NCBI RefSeq assembly: GCF_000687475.1
Contig: NC_057317.1
Span: 2,418,001 to 2,482,000, forward strand
Origin: Ustilaginoidea virens
Taxonomy: Eukaryota; Ascomycota; Sordariomycetes; Hypocreales; Clavicipitaceae
DNA length: 64,000 nucleotides
Direction: 5' to 3'
The stretch's first letter is position 1; every line of letters begins with the position of its first letter. This document shows positions 22,447 through 33,694 of this stretch, one piece after another. The notes below the pieces were generated by a model, which saw only the letters and a program-made list of their open reading frames with translations, was not told the origin of the DNA and did not search any database. A program made the translations under genes and the position numbers.

Positions 22447-23404
22447 CAAGGAGGATGCTGGCCGGCGTGGGGAGTTTGCGCATCTGCCAACCCAAAAAAT
22501 GCGCCAGATGAGGGCTGCAGCCCTGCAATGAGAAGCTGGCCAGGAAGCCACGGGATGGCAGCGCCGACCACCAGCCCCCGGCCACCGGCCACCGGCCTCT
22601 GTCGGTGCTGATTCACCGCGGCGTAGAAACGGCAGAGTACCTGTGTTGTGGAATGGGGGCGAGAAAAAAAAAGGTGGCGGCGTCAGACTGAATGCGGAAC
22701 AACAGTACGATGCACTGCGCGCCTAGGCGCCATGTTGGGCAGAGCGAGGCTTCCGAAGAGACGCGAGAGGTACACAGAACTCGGGCGTTTCGATTGTACG
22801 CATGGGGTCCGGGGGTCTTTAATGAACTCGTTGTCCGCGGTACAGTATCCGCTACGATACAATTAGAGTCCCCAGCCAGACGCAGGCCAGACGCAGGAGG
22901 TTTCAGGAGGTTTTTGTGACGAGGCGATGTGTCGCTGGGGGAGTGCCTTTTGACTGTCGCGGGCTGTGTCGTGTCTTGCAGAGAGTCCTGTCGTTTTCCA
23001 CTCGGCTCTTTTTTGTAGCAACAAATGAATTGTGCCCTCTACAAATGTGGCCTCTGCTACGGGGTATATGGAAAAATGCAAACAAAGCCTTGATACCCGT
23101 CACCCAGACGGAACAAGGAGCCGTCCACCTACAATTTTCCTCCTTGTTCCCTTTCGCGTCTTCCTTTTCTTTTCCCCGCAAAGCAGCCAGTCGTACATGT
23201 AGCCAGTCGACTTGCAAGTGCACTGCAACCAACGCCAGACTCCGTCCCCCCCCCCCCCCCCCCCCATCCCCTCAAGCAACGTCAACGAGCAGCTGACCCC
23301 GAAGCCCAAACCCATCCCCGAGTACCACAGTACGGCGTCGCTTCCCCCGTATCCTACAAAGGGGGCCCACGACGCCCTGGCATACCAAGTACAAGTAACG
23401 GCCA
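22447..23404. other. Intergenic between convergent regulator and glutaredoxin genes
   Basis: Convergent 3' flanks. It contains a 20-base C tract at 23246-23265, which is a G tract on the strand of the glutaredoxin transcript, about 140 bp past its stop. No gene recognised. Confidence 0.5.
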
Positions 23405-24327
23405 TCACACGTCCTTCCCGGCTGAAGTGAAGCGTTCCGAAACTTGGACGCGCTTGTTTCCCAGCATTTGGATCTTGCGAGCGAGCTTGTTCTGGTTGTC
23501 GAGGTCGACGATGTCGTCGCCGCCGCCGATGCTGACGCCGTTGACGAGGACGTTGGGCACGGTTTTGCGCCCCGTCATGTGGGCCAGCGCGGCCTGCAGG
23601 CTGGCGCCGAGCGGGTGCTGGTCGAGCTCGACGATGAAGGGCTCGGGCGTGATGGTGTACTTGTCGAGGAGGACTCCCTTGGCTCGCTTGGAGTAGGGGC
23701 AGTACGTCTTGGAGAAGATGACGACTGGGGGGGAGAAATGGGGGGGTTGGAGCCAGCCTCGGTCAGCAAAAAAAAAAAAAAATTTAAAAAGAGGGCTGCG
23801 TTGGGTCAGACTCGGGCAGGATGGAGAGTGTCTGTACCTGGTGCCTTTTTCAGCATCGTGCTCAACTCGGCGTCGGCGTCGGCGTCGGGCTGCTCCTCGG
23901 CGTCCTTGGCTTCTGCCGCCGCCTCGGCCGTGTCCTTCCTCGGCTGGCCGCCGGCCGAGCTGCCCTTGCCCACGACGTTTCTCGGACTGTCGGGCTTCAG
24001 ACCCCCCTTGACGTTGGCGTTGCTCTTTGCCTTTTGCTCAGCCTCCTTGAGCCGCACCTGCATCGCCGCGGCGGCCTTCTTGTCGTCTTCGTCGACGTCC
24101 CCGTCGCCATCCTTGTCGGCAGGAATGAGGCCTGCCTTGCGCCCGGTCTCGGTGTCGATGACGGCTTGCCCCGGCGGGGAATCCTTCTTGATCCGGCTCA
24201 GGGTCTTGCGGGAGAAGTCCTGGGCCGGCTGCGAGCCCTGGCTCGGGCGGGACGAGTAGAACAGGATGAGGAAGAGGGTGACGATGGCCGCCAGCAGGAC
24301 CAAGCGCATGCGTCGCGGGGAAGGCAT
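23405..24327 (-). CDS. Secretory-pathway monothiol glutaredoxin (Grx6/Grx7 type)
   Basis: A membrane-anchored glutaredoxin of about 269 residues in two exons: 24327-23838 and 23724-23405, with a 113-nt GT-AG intron. The N-terminus (MPSPRRMRLVLLAAIVTLFL) carries basic residues and one hydrophobic segment, a signal anchor. A charged, Ala/Lys-rich linker of about 120 residues follows, then the glutaredoxin domain from about 160 with the active site Cys-Pro-Tyr-Ser at 172-175. KTVPNVLVNG (the cis-proline glutathione-binding loop) and GGGDDI come after. Yeast Grx6 and Grx7 have this layout and act in the ER/Golgi lumen on glutathione mixed disulphides. The frame stays open upstream to 24660 through a GAGGTC/GAGGTT repeat, so a longer N-terminus is possible, but the anchor right after the ATG at 24327 favours that start. 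It is divergent from SIL1. Confidence 0.9.
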
Positions 24328-25694
24328 TTCGCGATTTTGGGGGATGCTGGCGAGACGGGCAGTCCTGAACACAGCCGGGGGGCTGCAAGCGGGCTGGGTG
24401 ATATGGATGGGGACGGTGGAAAACGCCGCCGGCGGTACTGAAACTCCTCGTGGGAGGCTGATGCTTAGGCTGAGGTTGAGGTTGAGGTTGAGGTCGAGGT
24501 CGAGGTCGAGGTCGAGGTCGAGGTTGGATTCGTGGTACGACGCGACGGTGCTAAAGGCTGCAAATAGCCGGGCGCTGGCTGAGCTTGGATGTCGAGAGAC
24601 GGGTGCGGGTGCGGGTGCGGGTGCTGAAGGCTTGGCGTTTGCGCCCGAGTTTGGGATCAACAGTGGGAGGCTGTACTCTCCGTAGTCAGAGCTGCATGTG
24701 ACCGATTCGCGGCATCGGATCGGTCGGCAGGGGAAGCATTCTGATTGAGCGTTTGACGTCGCAAGATGGAACCGAAGTTGCCAAAAGGGTTGCCTCGACC
24801 CTGGGCTGGTTGATCTTGATCGGGGGTTTGCTCTGCTTTGTGCTTGGGGGAAGTCGGCTGGCTCTCATTGGCTGCGAGCCTGTGCGTCCAGCCCCACGCT
24901 GGCAGCTGGCCAACAACGAACAACAAACGGGTGGCAGACGGCTGCAGGACAAAGACTCCACCTCGGCAGTGCCAGTGTATAATAAAAGTAAGTGCCAGAC
25001 ATGGTAATTGCGTACTGTACCTAGGTACTCCGTGCCTTGGGCAGTAACAAAGCTTTTCTTCGTAATGCCCTGCCCTGCCCGCCCACGACCACAGCTGCAA
25101 CTACCAACTATCAACTGCTTCGACGGAGCACAGTTCGCGCGTAAACGCAGACCCAAAATCCAGAATCCAGGCAAACAACATTCCGAGCACTGCGCTGCAC
25201 AGTCGCCGACAGTGACTACCCCCCAGGTCGGCCGAGGAGCATGTTTGGTGGGGCCGAACCCCCCCAAGTACCCCCAGGTAGAGTCACCAACCAACAGCTA
25301 ACCAAGATGTGGCCTCATTGTGAAGTCGCTCCAGGGAGACGATCGCTTCCTCAACGTCCATATATCCACACATTCTCAACAGCCCGATCGTCGATACATC
25401 TGTCCTCTTCGACCTTTGGCTCTTTTTGTCTCTGTACATACCACCTGGCATATTACTTCCCGTCCCCCCCCCCCCCCCCCCCCGGGTTCAAGCGTACCTT
25501 AAGCATAAGCATAGCATACCCATGAACGTTTTTTGACTCGGCGGGCGGATCGACCATATTGCCCCCGGGTCGCGACGTGGAAGCAAGCTTTCTTTGGTTG
25601 CAAGAAAAGCTTGCCGACATTCTTCTTCCTCCCTCGCACCTTCCTTGCATCCTATACAATCCCCCTGTTGGCTGTTGCGCGCGTCTTTGATGAA
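24328..25694. promoter_or_regulatory. Shared divergent promoter interval of glutaredoxin and SIL1
   Basis: About 1.37 kb between two divergent start codons. On the glutaredoxin side there is a hexamer array at about 24466-24527 (GAGGTT then GAGGTC units), in frame with the gene and probably part of its leader. On the SIL1 side a 20-base C tract lies at 25464-25483, about 210 bp before the ATG. No TATA box or unfolded-protein-response element could be assigned. Confidence 0.45.
24466..24527. repeat. 6-bp tandem array (GAGGTT/GAGGTC)
   Basis: About ten hexamers. On the minus strand they would read as Asn-Leu and Asp-Leu dipeptide repeats in frame with the glutaredoxin. Confidence 0.8.
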
Positions 25695-26942
25695 ATGACG
25701 CGGCCCCCCTCGAAAATGCAGGCAACGCTGTCAACGGCCTTCAGCATCCTCGTTTGCCTCGTTGCTGCTCCGTCATCATCCGCCTCGGCGCCGCAGCCCG
25801 CAAAACCGGATTGGATATGCCACACCAAAAACCCCAAGGACTGTTACCCGAGGATATTTCGGCCGACCAATCAGTTTCAGGTCGTCCACAACGATCAAGA
25901 GCTGCCCAACGGGCTTCATGTGCGCCTCAACATATGGACCGGCCAAAAGGAAGCCAAGATCAATGTCCCCGGCGAGACGGACGCTTCGTTGGAAGGGTTG
26001 CCGGTTGACCGGGCCGTGGTCATGGTCGATCCTGCGGAACCGGAAGGCGGCCTTCCAAGTATCCCCAGTATCCCCAGGGGAGCCCCGGAGTACGAGCCGG
26101 TAGGCAAGGTCAGACAGCCCCAGCAGGAGTCGGGCACCTTTGGCGAAGGCCTCAAGATGCTCAAGAAGGGAGCCGGCAGGTCAAGCCATGCCTTTGACGA
26201 CGCACTCGAGGGGCTCGAGGAGCTGTCTCACGACCTCTACTACGGCTTAAAGATTGCCGAGGACCCGAAAGCCGTCAAGGCTCTCCTCTGCCTCATGTCC
26301 AGCCACCAAGCCGGAGCTTCGCCGGCAGCTGTCCCGCGAGATCAGCAGGCTGCGGCCATCTTGGCCGGTGCTTTGCAGAACAACCCAACCGCCCTGAGCG
26401 AGGTCGCAAAGGCGTGGCCAAGGATGGCCGGCTCCAAGTGTCCCGCTACCGGAGAGTCGCTGCGGCGCGGCCTCTATCTGAGCGTGATGCCGTCCAGAAA
26501 CGGTGGCGGCGGGCCGGATGCCGAGCGAGCCGTCGCCCGAGTCAAGTCCAAGGTTGCGGTGATGAATGGCCTGGTGAAGGACAGCGCCATCAGGGCCGAG
26601 TTTCTGAAGCATGGCGGCATGGCTTCCCTCTTGAGGGTACTGATGGAGCAGGACCGTTCCTGGGCGCCGGCGCAGCGGAAAGTCGGCCAGCTCGTGCAGG
26701 ACAGCTTTTTGGACGAGGACATGGGCGCCATCCTGGGCCAGTGGCCCAAGGGCGCCCAGCTGTCCGACAAGCAGTGCAAGACGGAGGACGCCCAAGCTGC
26801 CGAGGGCTGCTGGGACTATCACGTCGACCGGATAGTCAAGCTGACCAAGGCCAAAAGGGGTGACTGGAGCTGGGATTTGAGAGACAGGTTAGCGGGAGCG
26901 AGGAAGCAGCAGCGTGAGGCCGACGAGCCCAAGGAGCTATAG
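25695..26942 (+). CDS. SIL1: SIL1, nucleotide exchange factor of ER Hsp70 (BiP/Kar2)
   Basis: An ER-lumenal protein of about 415 residues, one exon, that helps BiP release ADP during import and folding. The signal peptide follows the second ATG (MQATLSTAFSILVCLVAAPS), so the start is 25695 or 25716; 25695 is the first in-frame ATG. The conserved Sil1 segment follows it: C-x-PRIFRPTNQFQVVHNDQELP, then LHVRLNIWTGQKEAKINVP. The rest is helical, matching the armadillo-like body: DLYYGLKIAEDP, ALAGALQNNP-like and LVKDSAIRAEFLKHGGM segments. The last residues are EPKEL, reminiscent of but not identical to K/HDEL retrieval signals. It is divergent from an ER/Golgi-type glutaredoxin. A 17-base G tract follows the stop by about 57 bp. 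Confidence 0.92.
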   Translation: MTRPPSKMQATLSTAFSILVCLVAAPSSSASAPQPAKPDWICHTKNPKDCYPRIFRPTNQFQVVHNDQELPNGLHVRLNIWTGQKEAKINVPGETDASLEGLPVDRAVVMVDPAEPEGGLPSIPSIPRGAPEYEPVGKVRQPQQESGTFGEGLKMLKKGAGRSSHAFDDALEGLEELSHDLYYGLKIAEDPKAVKALLCLMSSHQAGASPAAVPRDQQAAAILAGALQNNPTALSEVAKAWPRMAGSKCPATGESLRRGLYLSVMPSRNGGGGPDAERAVARVKSKVAVMNGLVKDSAIRAEFLKHGGMASLLRVLMEQDRSWAPAQRKVGQLVQDSFLDEDMGAILGQWPKGAQLSDKQCKTEDAQAAEGCWDYHVDRIVKLTKAKRGDWSWDLRDRLAGARKQQREADEPKEL

Positions 26943-27324
26943 AGCGATGGCCAATCTTTTGACACGGATAGAGAAAAGAATTCTGTACATAGACCGGCGG
27001 GGGGGGGGGGGGGGGTTTGAAAAGTGACACTCGGGAATCCTGTGAACGCATGGCACGTGCAGTGCGCTATATTCCAATTTCCATCCAAGAGTCTGCGGCA
27101 GAAATACCTGGTGAAAGATGAAGCATGTCAAAGGGGCGACCACCAGACATGTCGATGTCGAGTGGTGGTGGTGGTGGTGGTGATGAAACGCATCAAGCTC
27201 AAACCCACTTACTTCTCCACACACACGCACACACACACACACATCCACGCACGCCCAACATCGCAACGCGGCTACGGCTTTTGCCACCGCGCTGCGAACC
27301 TCGACACCCCCAGACCACCACATC
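26943..27324. other. Short intergenic interval
   Basis: Holds the G tract at 26999-27015, a GGT repeat near 27162-27180 and a CA repeat at about 27220-27242. The last two probably lie in the promoter or leader of the MYND-SET gene. Confidence 0.5.
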
Positions 27325-29306
27325 ATGCCCACCCCGCCGGGCACCGCTTCGTCGGTAGACGTCCGCCCTCACCCGTCCAAGCGCCGGGCTCTCCACGCCA
27401 CCCGGCCCTTCCAGCCCGGCCAAGTCATCCACGTCTTCCAACAGCCGCTCATCCTGCATCCCACCGCCGACCACCTCGACTCCGTCTGCACATACTGCCT
27501 GCGACCGGGGAGCCCGCGCGCATGCTCCCGCTGCCACGCCGCCTTCTACTGCAACGCCGCCTGCCAGCGCGCGGGATGGGCGGCCATCCACCGCAACGAG
27601 TGCAAAGCCCTCCAGCGGAGGACGGGCTCCAAGACGGGCGCCGACCTCCCAACCCCCGTCAGGATCCTGCTGCAGGCCCTCCTGGAGCAGGGAGTAGAGA
27701 GGGGGCTGGCCGACCTGGAGGGCCACGCGGAGCGCAGGAGCAACGCGAAAGCCTGGGCGGACCTGGAGATGATGGCCACGGCTGCTTGCGCGTTTGCCGG
27801 CAGAGGGGGGGACACGGCGAGAGCCATCGAGCTGCTGTGCAAGGTGAGTCTCTGAGTTTCTCTCTCAAGCGCACCAGACGGGAACCCATGTGGTGCTGCT
27901 TTCTCCAGATGCTGCAATACAGTACCCCCATTAAAAAAAAAAAAAAAAAAAAAAACCCCGAAGAGAAAAAGACGAGACGCTGTAGAGATGTTCACGCGAT
28001 CCAAATGCTGCGCCTTAGATCCAGACGAACGCGTTTCACAGACTCGACGAGGACTTGGCTGGGCAGGTTGGCATTTTTCTCGAACCGACGCTGGCCATGG
28101 CCAACCACTCGTGCATTCCCAACGCCACGGTCCTGTTCATGGGGAGGAAAGCGGTCCTCCGCGCCGAGACGGCTATTCAAGCTGGCCAGGAGATTGAGAT
28201 ATCCTACACAGGTTGGTGCGTTGCTTAGAGACGGTCAGGTCCGGTCCGGTCCGGTCCGGTCCGTTCTCTTGGTGGGAAGCAAAAAAAAAAAAAAAAAGAG
28301 GGAGAAGAAATTCACCGGTGATAGTATCTTTTTTGTTCTTCTCTGACAACTTGCGTTTGCCCACGAGAACGGGCACATAGACTACACAAGCCCCCGCCGT
28401 GTGCGGCAAGAGGCCCTCGGGGCGTACGGCTTCGAGTGCCGCTGCCCCCGGTGCGAGCACGATCTGAACGTGTACCAGGTCTGCTCCCAATCCCCCGACA
28501 TCCCCCTCAACACCTACAGCGTCATGGGGAGCAAGGCATCATCCGCGCTACGAGACCACCCGGGGGCGGCAAACCACGCGCTCGTCGGCATCGCAGCCAG
28601 GCACTGCGGCGAGCTCGACGCATCATCAACATCCGCATCCGCATCCGCCCCGGGCGCGCGGCCGGGCAGCAAGCACGCCCTCGGCGCGCAGCTCAAGGCG
28701 TGCAAAGCGCTGACCGACCACGAGCTGTGGGCCATATCGCCGCTGCCCCAGATCCTGTGCGAGGTGAGCATCTGCCTCGCGCGCGAGCACAACTACGCCT
28801 ACGCCGTCGCCGTCTCGGCCTTGGCGGCAGTCGCGTGCGACCCCTACAGGCACGTCGCGCCGTTCCACGTCGTCCGGCTCAAGAACCTCCTCGCGGTCGT
28901 CAAGCTGCTGGTGCTCACGGCCGAGGAGTCGGCTGCGCTGCGGACCTCGCCGCGGGCAACGGCCTCCTCCCCGACCACCGGCGGCGGCGGCCTGGACGAC
29001 GAGGCTCGCCAGGCGCTGGCGCGTATCGACCAGGTTTCGCTGAGCCAGATGCTGCTCGTGATGATTGCCAGGATGGAGCCTGCGGGCTGCCGGGGCGAGT
29101 GGAGCCCGTGCGTGGCGGCCAGGGAGATGCTGGAGGACATTGGGCGGCTGGACGGCCGGGAGAAGGAGCTGTCGCTCATCGATGCCTGGAGGCACGACGG
29201 CGGCAGCGACGCGTCGACCAGGTTTTTCGAGTACGCCGTCGTCGAGCAGATGGCTGCGCTGGCCGAGCTGGGGCGGAGCGTTTTGCGCGAAGAGTTTGGG
29301 GTATGA
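27325..29306 (+). CDS. MYND-finger SET-domain protein (SMYD-like)
   Basis: A putative protein-lysine methyltransferase of about 545 residues. Exons: 27325-27843, 28019-28211 and 28381-29306, all GT-AG. The SET domain is split as in SMYD proteins. The N-terminal SET strand (KRRALHATRPFQPGQVI) is followed by a MYND zinc finger at about residues 55-93 (CTYC, CSRC, FYCNAAC, HRNEC). The SET core then has NHSCIPNAT at about 203-211 and GQEIEISYTDYT, followed by the post-SET cysteines ECRCPRC. These residues bind S-adenosylmethionine and the zinc ion in the family. The C-terminal 250 residues are helical and poorly recognisable. Intron 1 has an A tract of about 21 and intron 2 a CCGGT array. The substrate cannot be told from sequence. 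Confidence 0.9.
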
Positions 29307-32001
29307 CTACTCCGGCGGACTCTGTAGAGTGGGGGGTTTTTTTTTCGTTTTTTTTTTTTTGTTTTTTTTTTTTTTTCCGCAATAGCAGGGTTGGACGGCG
29401 CATAGGGGGGGGGGGGGGGAAGGGGGGTTTGTGGTGTTGAGGGTTGAAGAAGAGACATCCTGTTTTGCACGCTGCTCCAAGTTGCCACAGACGTTGCCCG
29501 AGGCGGCTGGCGGGTAGCAAGCTGTCTTGTCACATCAACTTGTTGGTGTTGCGGTTTACTTGGTAGAGGGTCCAAGTGTCGAAGAGGATCCGATCCGATT
29601 GCCGAATACTATCGGAAGGGACTGCCGGGCCGCCGTCTTCAGCGGGGCGGGGCGGGGCGGTGCTACGGCAACCCGGTGCCAAGCCCGGACGGTGTCTTGT
29701 GGCGCCCTAGCCCCGGACTTGGAGGTGCCGTCTGGTTGCTGCATGTGCTGACCACACGCTCGCTAGCTAGGCGGCAGCCCCTAGGCAGCCCCTAGGCAGC
29801 CCCTAGGCAGCCCTCCCCCAGAGGAGAGGGTCAATTTGATGGACCTCGGCACACGCCACGTGTTGCCCTGGGTGTGCATGTACATGTAATCATCGAGCAG
29901 GTAAGCAGCAGCGCGTCAACGTCAACGTCAACGTCAACGTCAACGGCAAAACGGCCTCGCTTAAGGCCTGCCTGCCTCTTGGATTCTCCGTGGGCGTGCA
30001 CAAACGCGAGACCAGTTCCGGGTCCTGCCATTTCGTCACTGCTCTGCCCCGAGTCCCGCTACTAGACTACGTGGTCCGTACGGAGCACTCGGTACGTTGG
30101 CGTATTTAAATGTCCCCTGCTCGTCCGCATATCCGTAGAGAAACTGGGGGTCGAAACGTGTACAGTGTACGCTACAGGGTTGGAAGTAACTGGAAATTAC
30201 TGACCAGACGTACCCTGGTTGCATGCTGCCGCCTGCGTGGTATGAGGGCCAAGACTCGGGCGCTTTCCCGTCATGTGACCGGTCCTGTTTCAGAGGAATA
30301 TAAGGGTACGGAGTACGGAGTATGCATCCGCTTTTTCGCTCTCTTTGCGAGGACAGCTGCCCGGCAATGGAAACATGTGATGAACATGGGCCAAGCAGAG
30401 CCTGTTTCGTCGTGCCTCCCTCTCGAGCTATCATGGCAACCGTCACGCAATCCGTAGCAACAGCCGGGACTGTTCTGGTTATGTTGAGTACCTAGGTAGG
30501 TACCTGACCTAACCTAATTTGACGCACAGTGCACAGTGCACGGCGCCTGGAATACGCAAGACTCGACTCCTTCCTGGTTTGTTTACCTGCAGGCGTTGGC
30601 GGCGGGAGGTGCAGCGAAGAAGACCAGACATTCCTTGCCTTGGTCTTGGTCCAGATGAGCGCCAGGTCGAGACTCGCTGGCGGCAGGCGGGCCAGGCCAG
30701 GCCAGGCTGCGAGACTTGGGGGGCCCCTCACCAAGCCACGGGCTACGAGGAAAAGTACCAGACCTACTAGTGTAATGTACAGCAATGTACTCCGTACCCA
30801 GGGAAATTACTGCTTCCGTCCACGGCGGCGACATTTGGCCCATTTGGCCCCAATTCCAGTGCCATCATCCATCGTTGAAACACTCCATCAGTCACACAAG
30901 CTTTGTCTGGTTGCTCTGCGGATTAAGCCGGCTCGGCCCATGTTCAGTGTGGTGCATGGGCATGGCCGGCCAGCCGATGGGCTCATTTCCCACGCATCGC
31001 AGCCGAGAATGCCTTTTAAAGTCTTGCATTTCGCCGGCACCTTGGTGCGCCGATTGCCTCGCTGCAACGCTTTCTTGTTGACTGTGTCCAAAGGTGACAA
31101 GGTCCAGGCAGGAACAGGTCCAGGTACGGAGTACATCGAGGTACATGCTGAGAAGGGGCGTCCAATCCAGTCCCCACCGGACATATGACGGAGTCGCTGC
31201 GCGTTCCTGGTGCAACGAGGGCCTTTGCCGCCCAGCCGTTGGTGCCTCACCCGTTGCACCAGATATGTAATGTAGTATGTACCAGCAGACCTGGCAGACA
31301 GACCAGACGCAATAACAACCTGGTGGGCCGTGCATTCGGCCCAACGTTAGCGCCGTTTCTGGCAAGCTGGAGAGCCGTGATTGCAGGCCGCAAGTAGCCC
31401 GCACGTATCAACTTTGCGCAGCGGGCGCGATCGTGAGAGGTAGGTACCTTAGGTACCTCCTAAGTCAGGTACCAGTGCCGGTACCAGAGCAAGCATGTCT
31501 TGGTGTATGGTGCGTTGCGTGAGCTGCTGAAGGAAGGTGCGTGTGCCGTTACCTGCCTGCTGCCCTGCCCTGCCCTGCCCTGCCCTGTCCGGCCGGGTGC
31601 CCTCCGATGACTAGCCCCCATCGTCTTCTTGCATCGTGCTTGCCGCCTGCCCTGTTGAGCCAGCCTTTTTATTTTTTATTTTTGTTTTCTTTTTATTTTA
31701 CTTTTTTTTACCTCTTCCTCGCCCCATCCACCTCGATTTTCTTGTTCCCTCTTCTCCTCCTCCTTCTCCCTGACCACCACGCAATCATCGCATTCGAGCA
31801 TCTTCAGTTATCAGCTACCCAACTGCCTTGTTTTTTTTTTCTGCGTGCCTGGCCAAACTTGAAGCTGTACTCGCATTTGCAGCTCGCAGTGAAGGCACAC
31901 CGCTCTGGTTTCTTTCGCAACCTGCTCTCGGCTGCTGTAGACCCCAACCTCGATACTGATAACCGAAAAAGTCGAGTCGTTATCTGTCGCAACCAAGCAC
32001 A
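29307..32001. other. Intergenic, about 2.7 kb, no gene recognised
   Basis: Contains a 15-base G tract (29405-29419), four copies of an 11-bp AGGCAGCCCCT unit (29770-29813), a CAACGT array (29915-29945), and several TACGGAGTAC and TAGGTACC-type palindromes (30074, 30304, 30488, 30786, 31122 and 31440). The last 300 bp are T/C-rich and probably the leader of the next gene. Scattered small open frames are unsupported. Confidence 0.5.
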
Positions 32002-32841
32002 ATGCGTGTCGCCGTAGCTTTTGTCGCCTTGGCTGTTGCCTCTGCGCAGGCTCAGGCCAGCTACAATTATACCAGCGAGCTTGACATGACCATCGACCCC
32101 AACACAGTCAGTCAAACTCAACGGGGTAAGTACCACTCCTGCTCCCGATTCACTGGCAGAAAGACACACTTGCACTCTGCACGCGGACCCGTGTGCAAAA
32201 ATATTGAAATGTCAATTGCTAATGCACAAGATTTTTTTTTTCCTTTTTTGCGCGTGCACAGCTACTTGGTGCCAGGGCCAGACCAACACCTGCAACCTTC
32301 TCTGCAATGCCAATTCCGAGAGCAACAGCTGTTCAGAGGTGAGGTGCCTCTTTTTCCCGATTCCCGGAAAGCCCGAGACATACATGTTTTCGGAAGCTAC
32401 GTTGTGTTCTCTTTTGGGCGAGAATGTTGCTAACCCTTGACCTAGACGGATCTCAAATGGAAATGCACTTGCGCCTCCAACTCGTCCACTCCTGGCATCC
32501 AGTACTACAAGCAGACCATGCCCTTCTACATTTGCCAGACCCTCTTCAGCCAGTGCATCCAGAAAAATGCCGGTGACCAGCGTGGCCAGGACACCTGCAC
32601 CAAGAACATCCAAGCCCTCTGCGCCACCTACGACCCTCCTAAGGCGCCGGTCCAGGACAGCGGGAGCAACAGTCCTTCGCCGACTAATGGCGGCAGCAGC
32701 ACTGCCGCGCCTACCGCCAGCAGTACCGGTGACAGCAAGGTGACCTCGACCAGCTCTCACGGTCTTGCGGGCCCTACTTTGGCACCGGTTGGCAATGGCG
32801 CCTTGGTCGCTGCCGTGGGCCTCGTGGCCTACCTGCTCTGA
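32002..32841 (+). CDS. Cysteine-rich GPI-anchored surface protein (DUF7707-like)
   Basis: A secreted protein of about 198 residues in three exons: 32002-32125, 32262-32338 and 32446-32841. It has a signal peptide (MRVAVAFVALAVASAQAQA), then a compact cysteine-rich domain: TWCQGQTNTCNLLC, a further C, WKCTCASN, YICQTLFSQCI, DTCTKNIQALC. A Ser/Thr/Gly/Pro-rich stalk of about 50 residues follows, then a short hydrophobic C-terminus (ALVAAVGLVAYLL) with small residues before it, as expected for a GPI signal. The cysteine spacing resembles a fungal cell-wall family annotated only as a domain of unknown function; I assign this by memory of the pattern. Role in the wall is unknown. It is not a CFEM domain, whose eight-cysteine pattern does not fit. 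Confidence 0.82.
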
Positions 32842-33694
32842 GCGGGTTGGGCGGGGCCTGGATGCCGTCGGTGACAACGGTGGCTCAAGCATAATGGAGC
32901 GCTAGCCCCGGGCGATTTGCTTTCGATTCTTGTAACCGTTTTGTTTATCCAGCACTACGTTTTTGTGATGGTACCGCTCTCCCCCCTTTTCACACTTGTT
33001 TACGACTTTAAGCCCGCTCTTGTCCGCGAACAAACGAAGCAATGACGGAAGGGTGCTTATGCTGCTCATTCGAACAAAACACGGGCAAGTCAATCATCAT
33101 GGACTATGCCGCTTCGGACATTGCTCGCGGGACGTTGCACGGCAAATAATGATGGAACCACGAGGAGACGGTATTGACCTTTGGGAAGAGGGAAGCCAAA
33201 CGGAGAGACACTTTCAGTTTTTGTTTAAGTTTGGAGAGGCATCATAGCAAGGGGCGAAACGGAGTAGTAGGGAAATTAATAAAGTCTCGTTTATTTTTAC
33301 GGCGCGTCACGTCAAGGTTTGCTCGTAGGCGTGCACAACTTTGATTGGTTATTCTACGCTTTGATTGGGTGTTGCACCAATCAGGACAGGAGGAGGAAAT
33401 GTACCCACGGATACCTGTCTATTATGTACCACGAGAGAGAGGTACGGAGCAGAACGCTACGGAGTTGCACTTTCATTGAGACGCTTTGCAGTGGGGAGGA
33501 AAGGCGGTCAGGGACGACGCGGACGGCAGAATCCGCATCCCACTTCGGAATTTTTTTTCTCCCAGGATTCCTCGTCTCCAAGCTTTGCGAGCCCGAGAAC
33601 GCTGATTGTTTCTTCTTCTTTTCTTTGTGCGCCTGCGTAGCCTTTTTCTTTTTCTTTTCGGTTTTCTTTTTATTTTTCGTCGTTTTTTTCGAAA
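32842..33694. other. Intergenic, no gene recognised
   Basis: 3' flank of the surface-protein gene and promoter/leader of NUG1. The 100 bp before the NUG1 ATG are T/C-rich. Nothing else stands out. Confidence 0.5.

Noticed and set aside
26928..26942. C-terminal EPKEL of SIL1 as a certain ER-retrieval signal
   Set aside because: It lacks the acidic residue of K/HDEL in the expected position; noted only as reminiscent.
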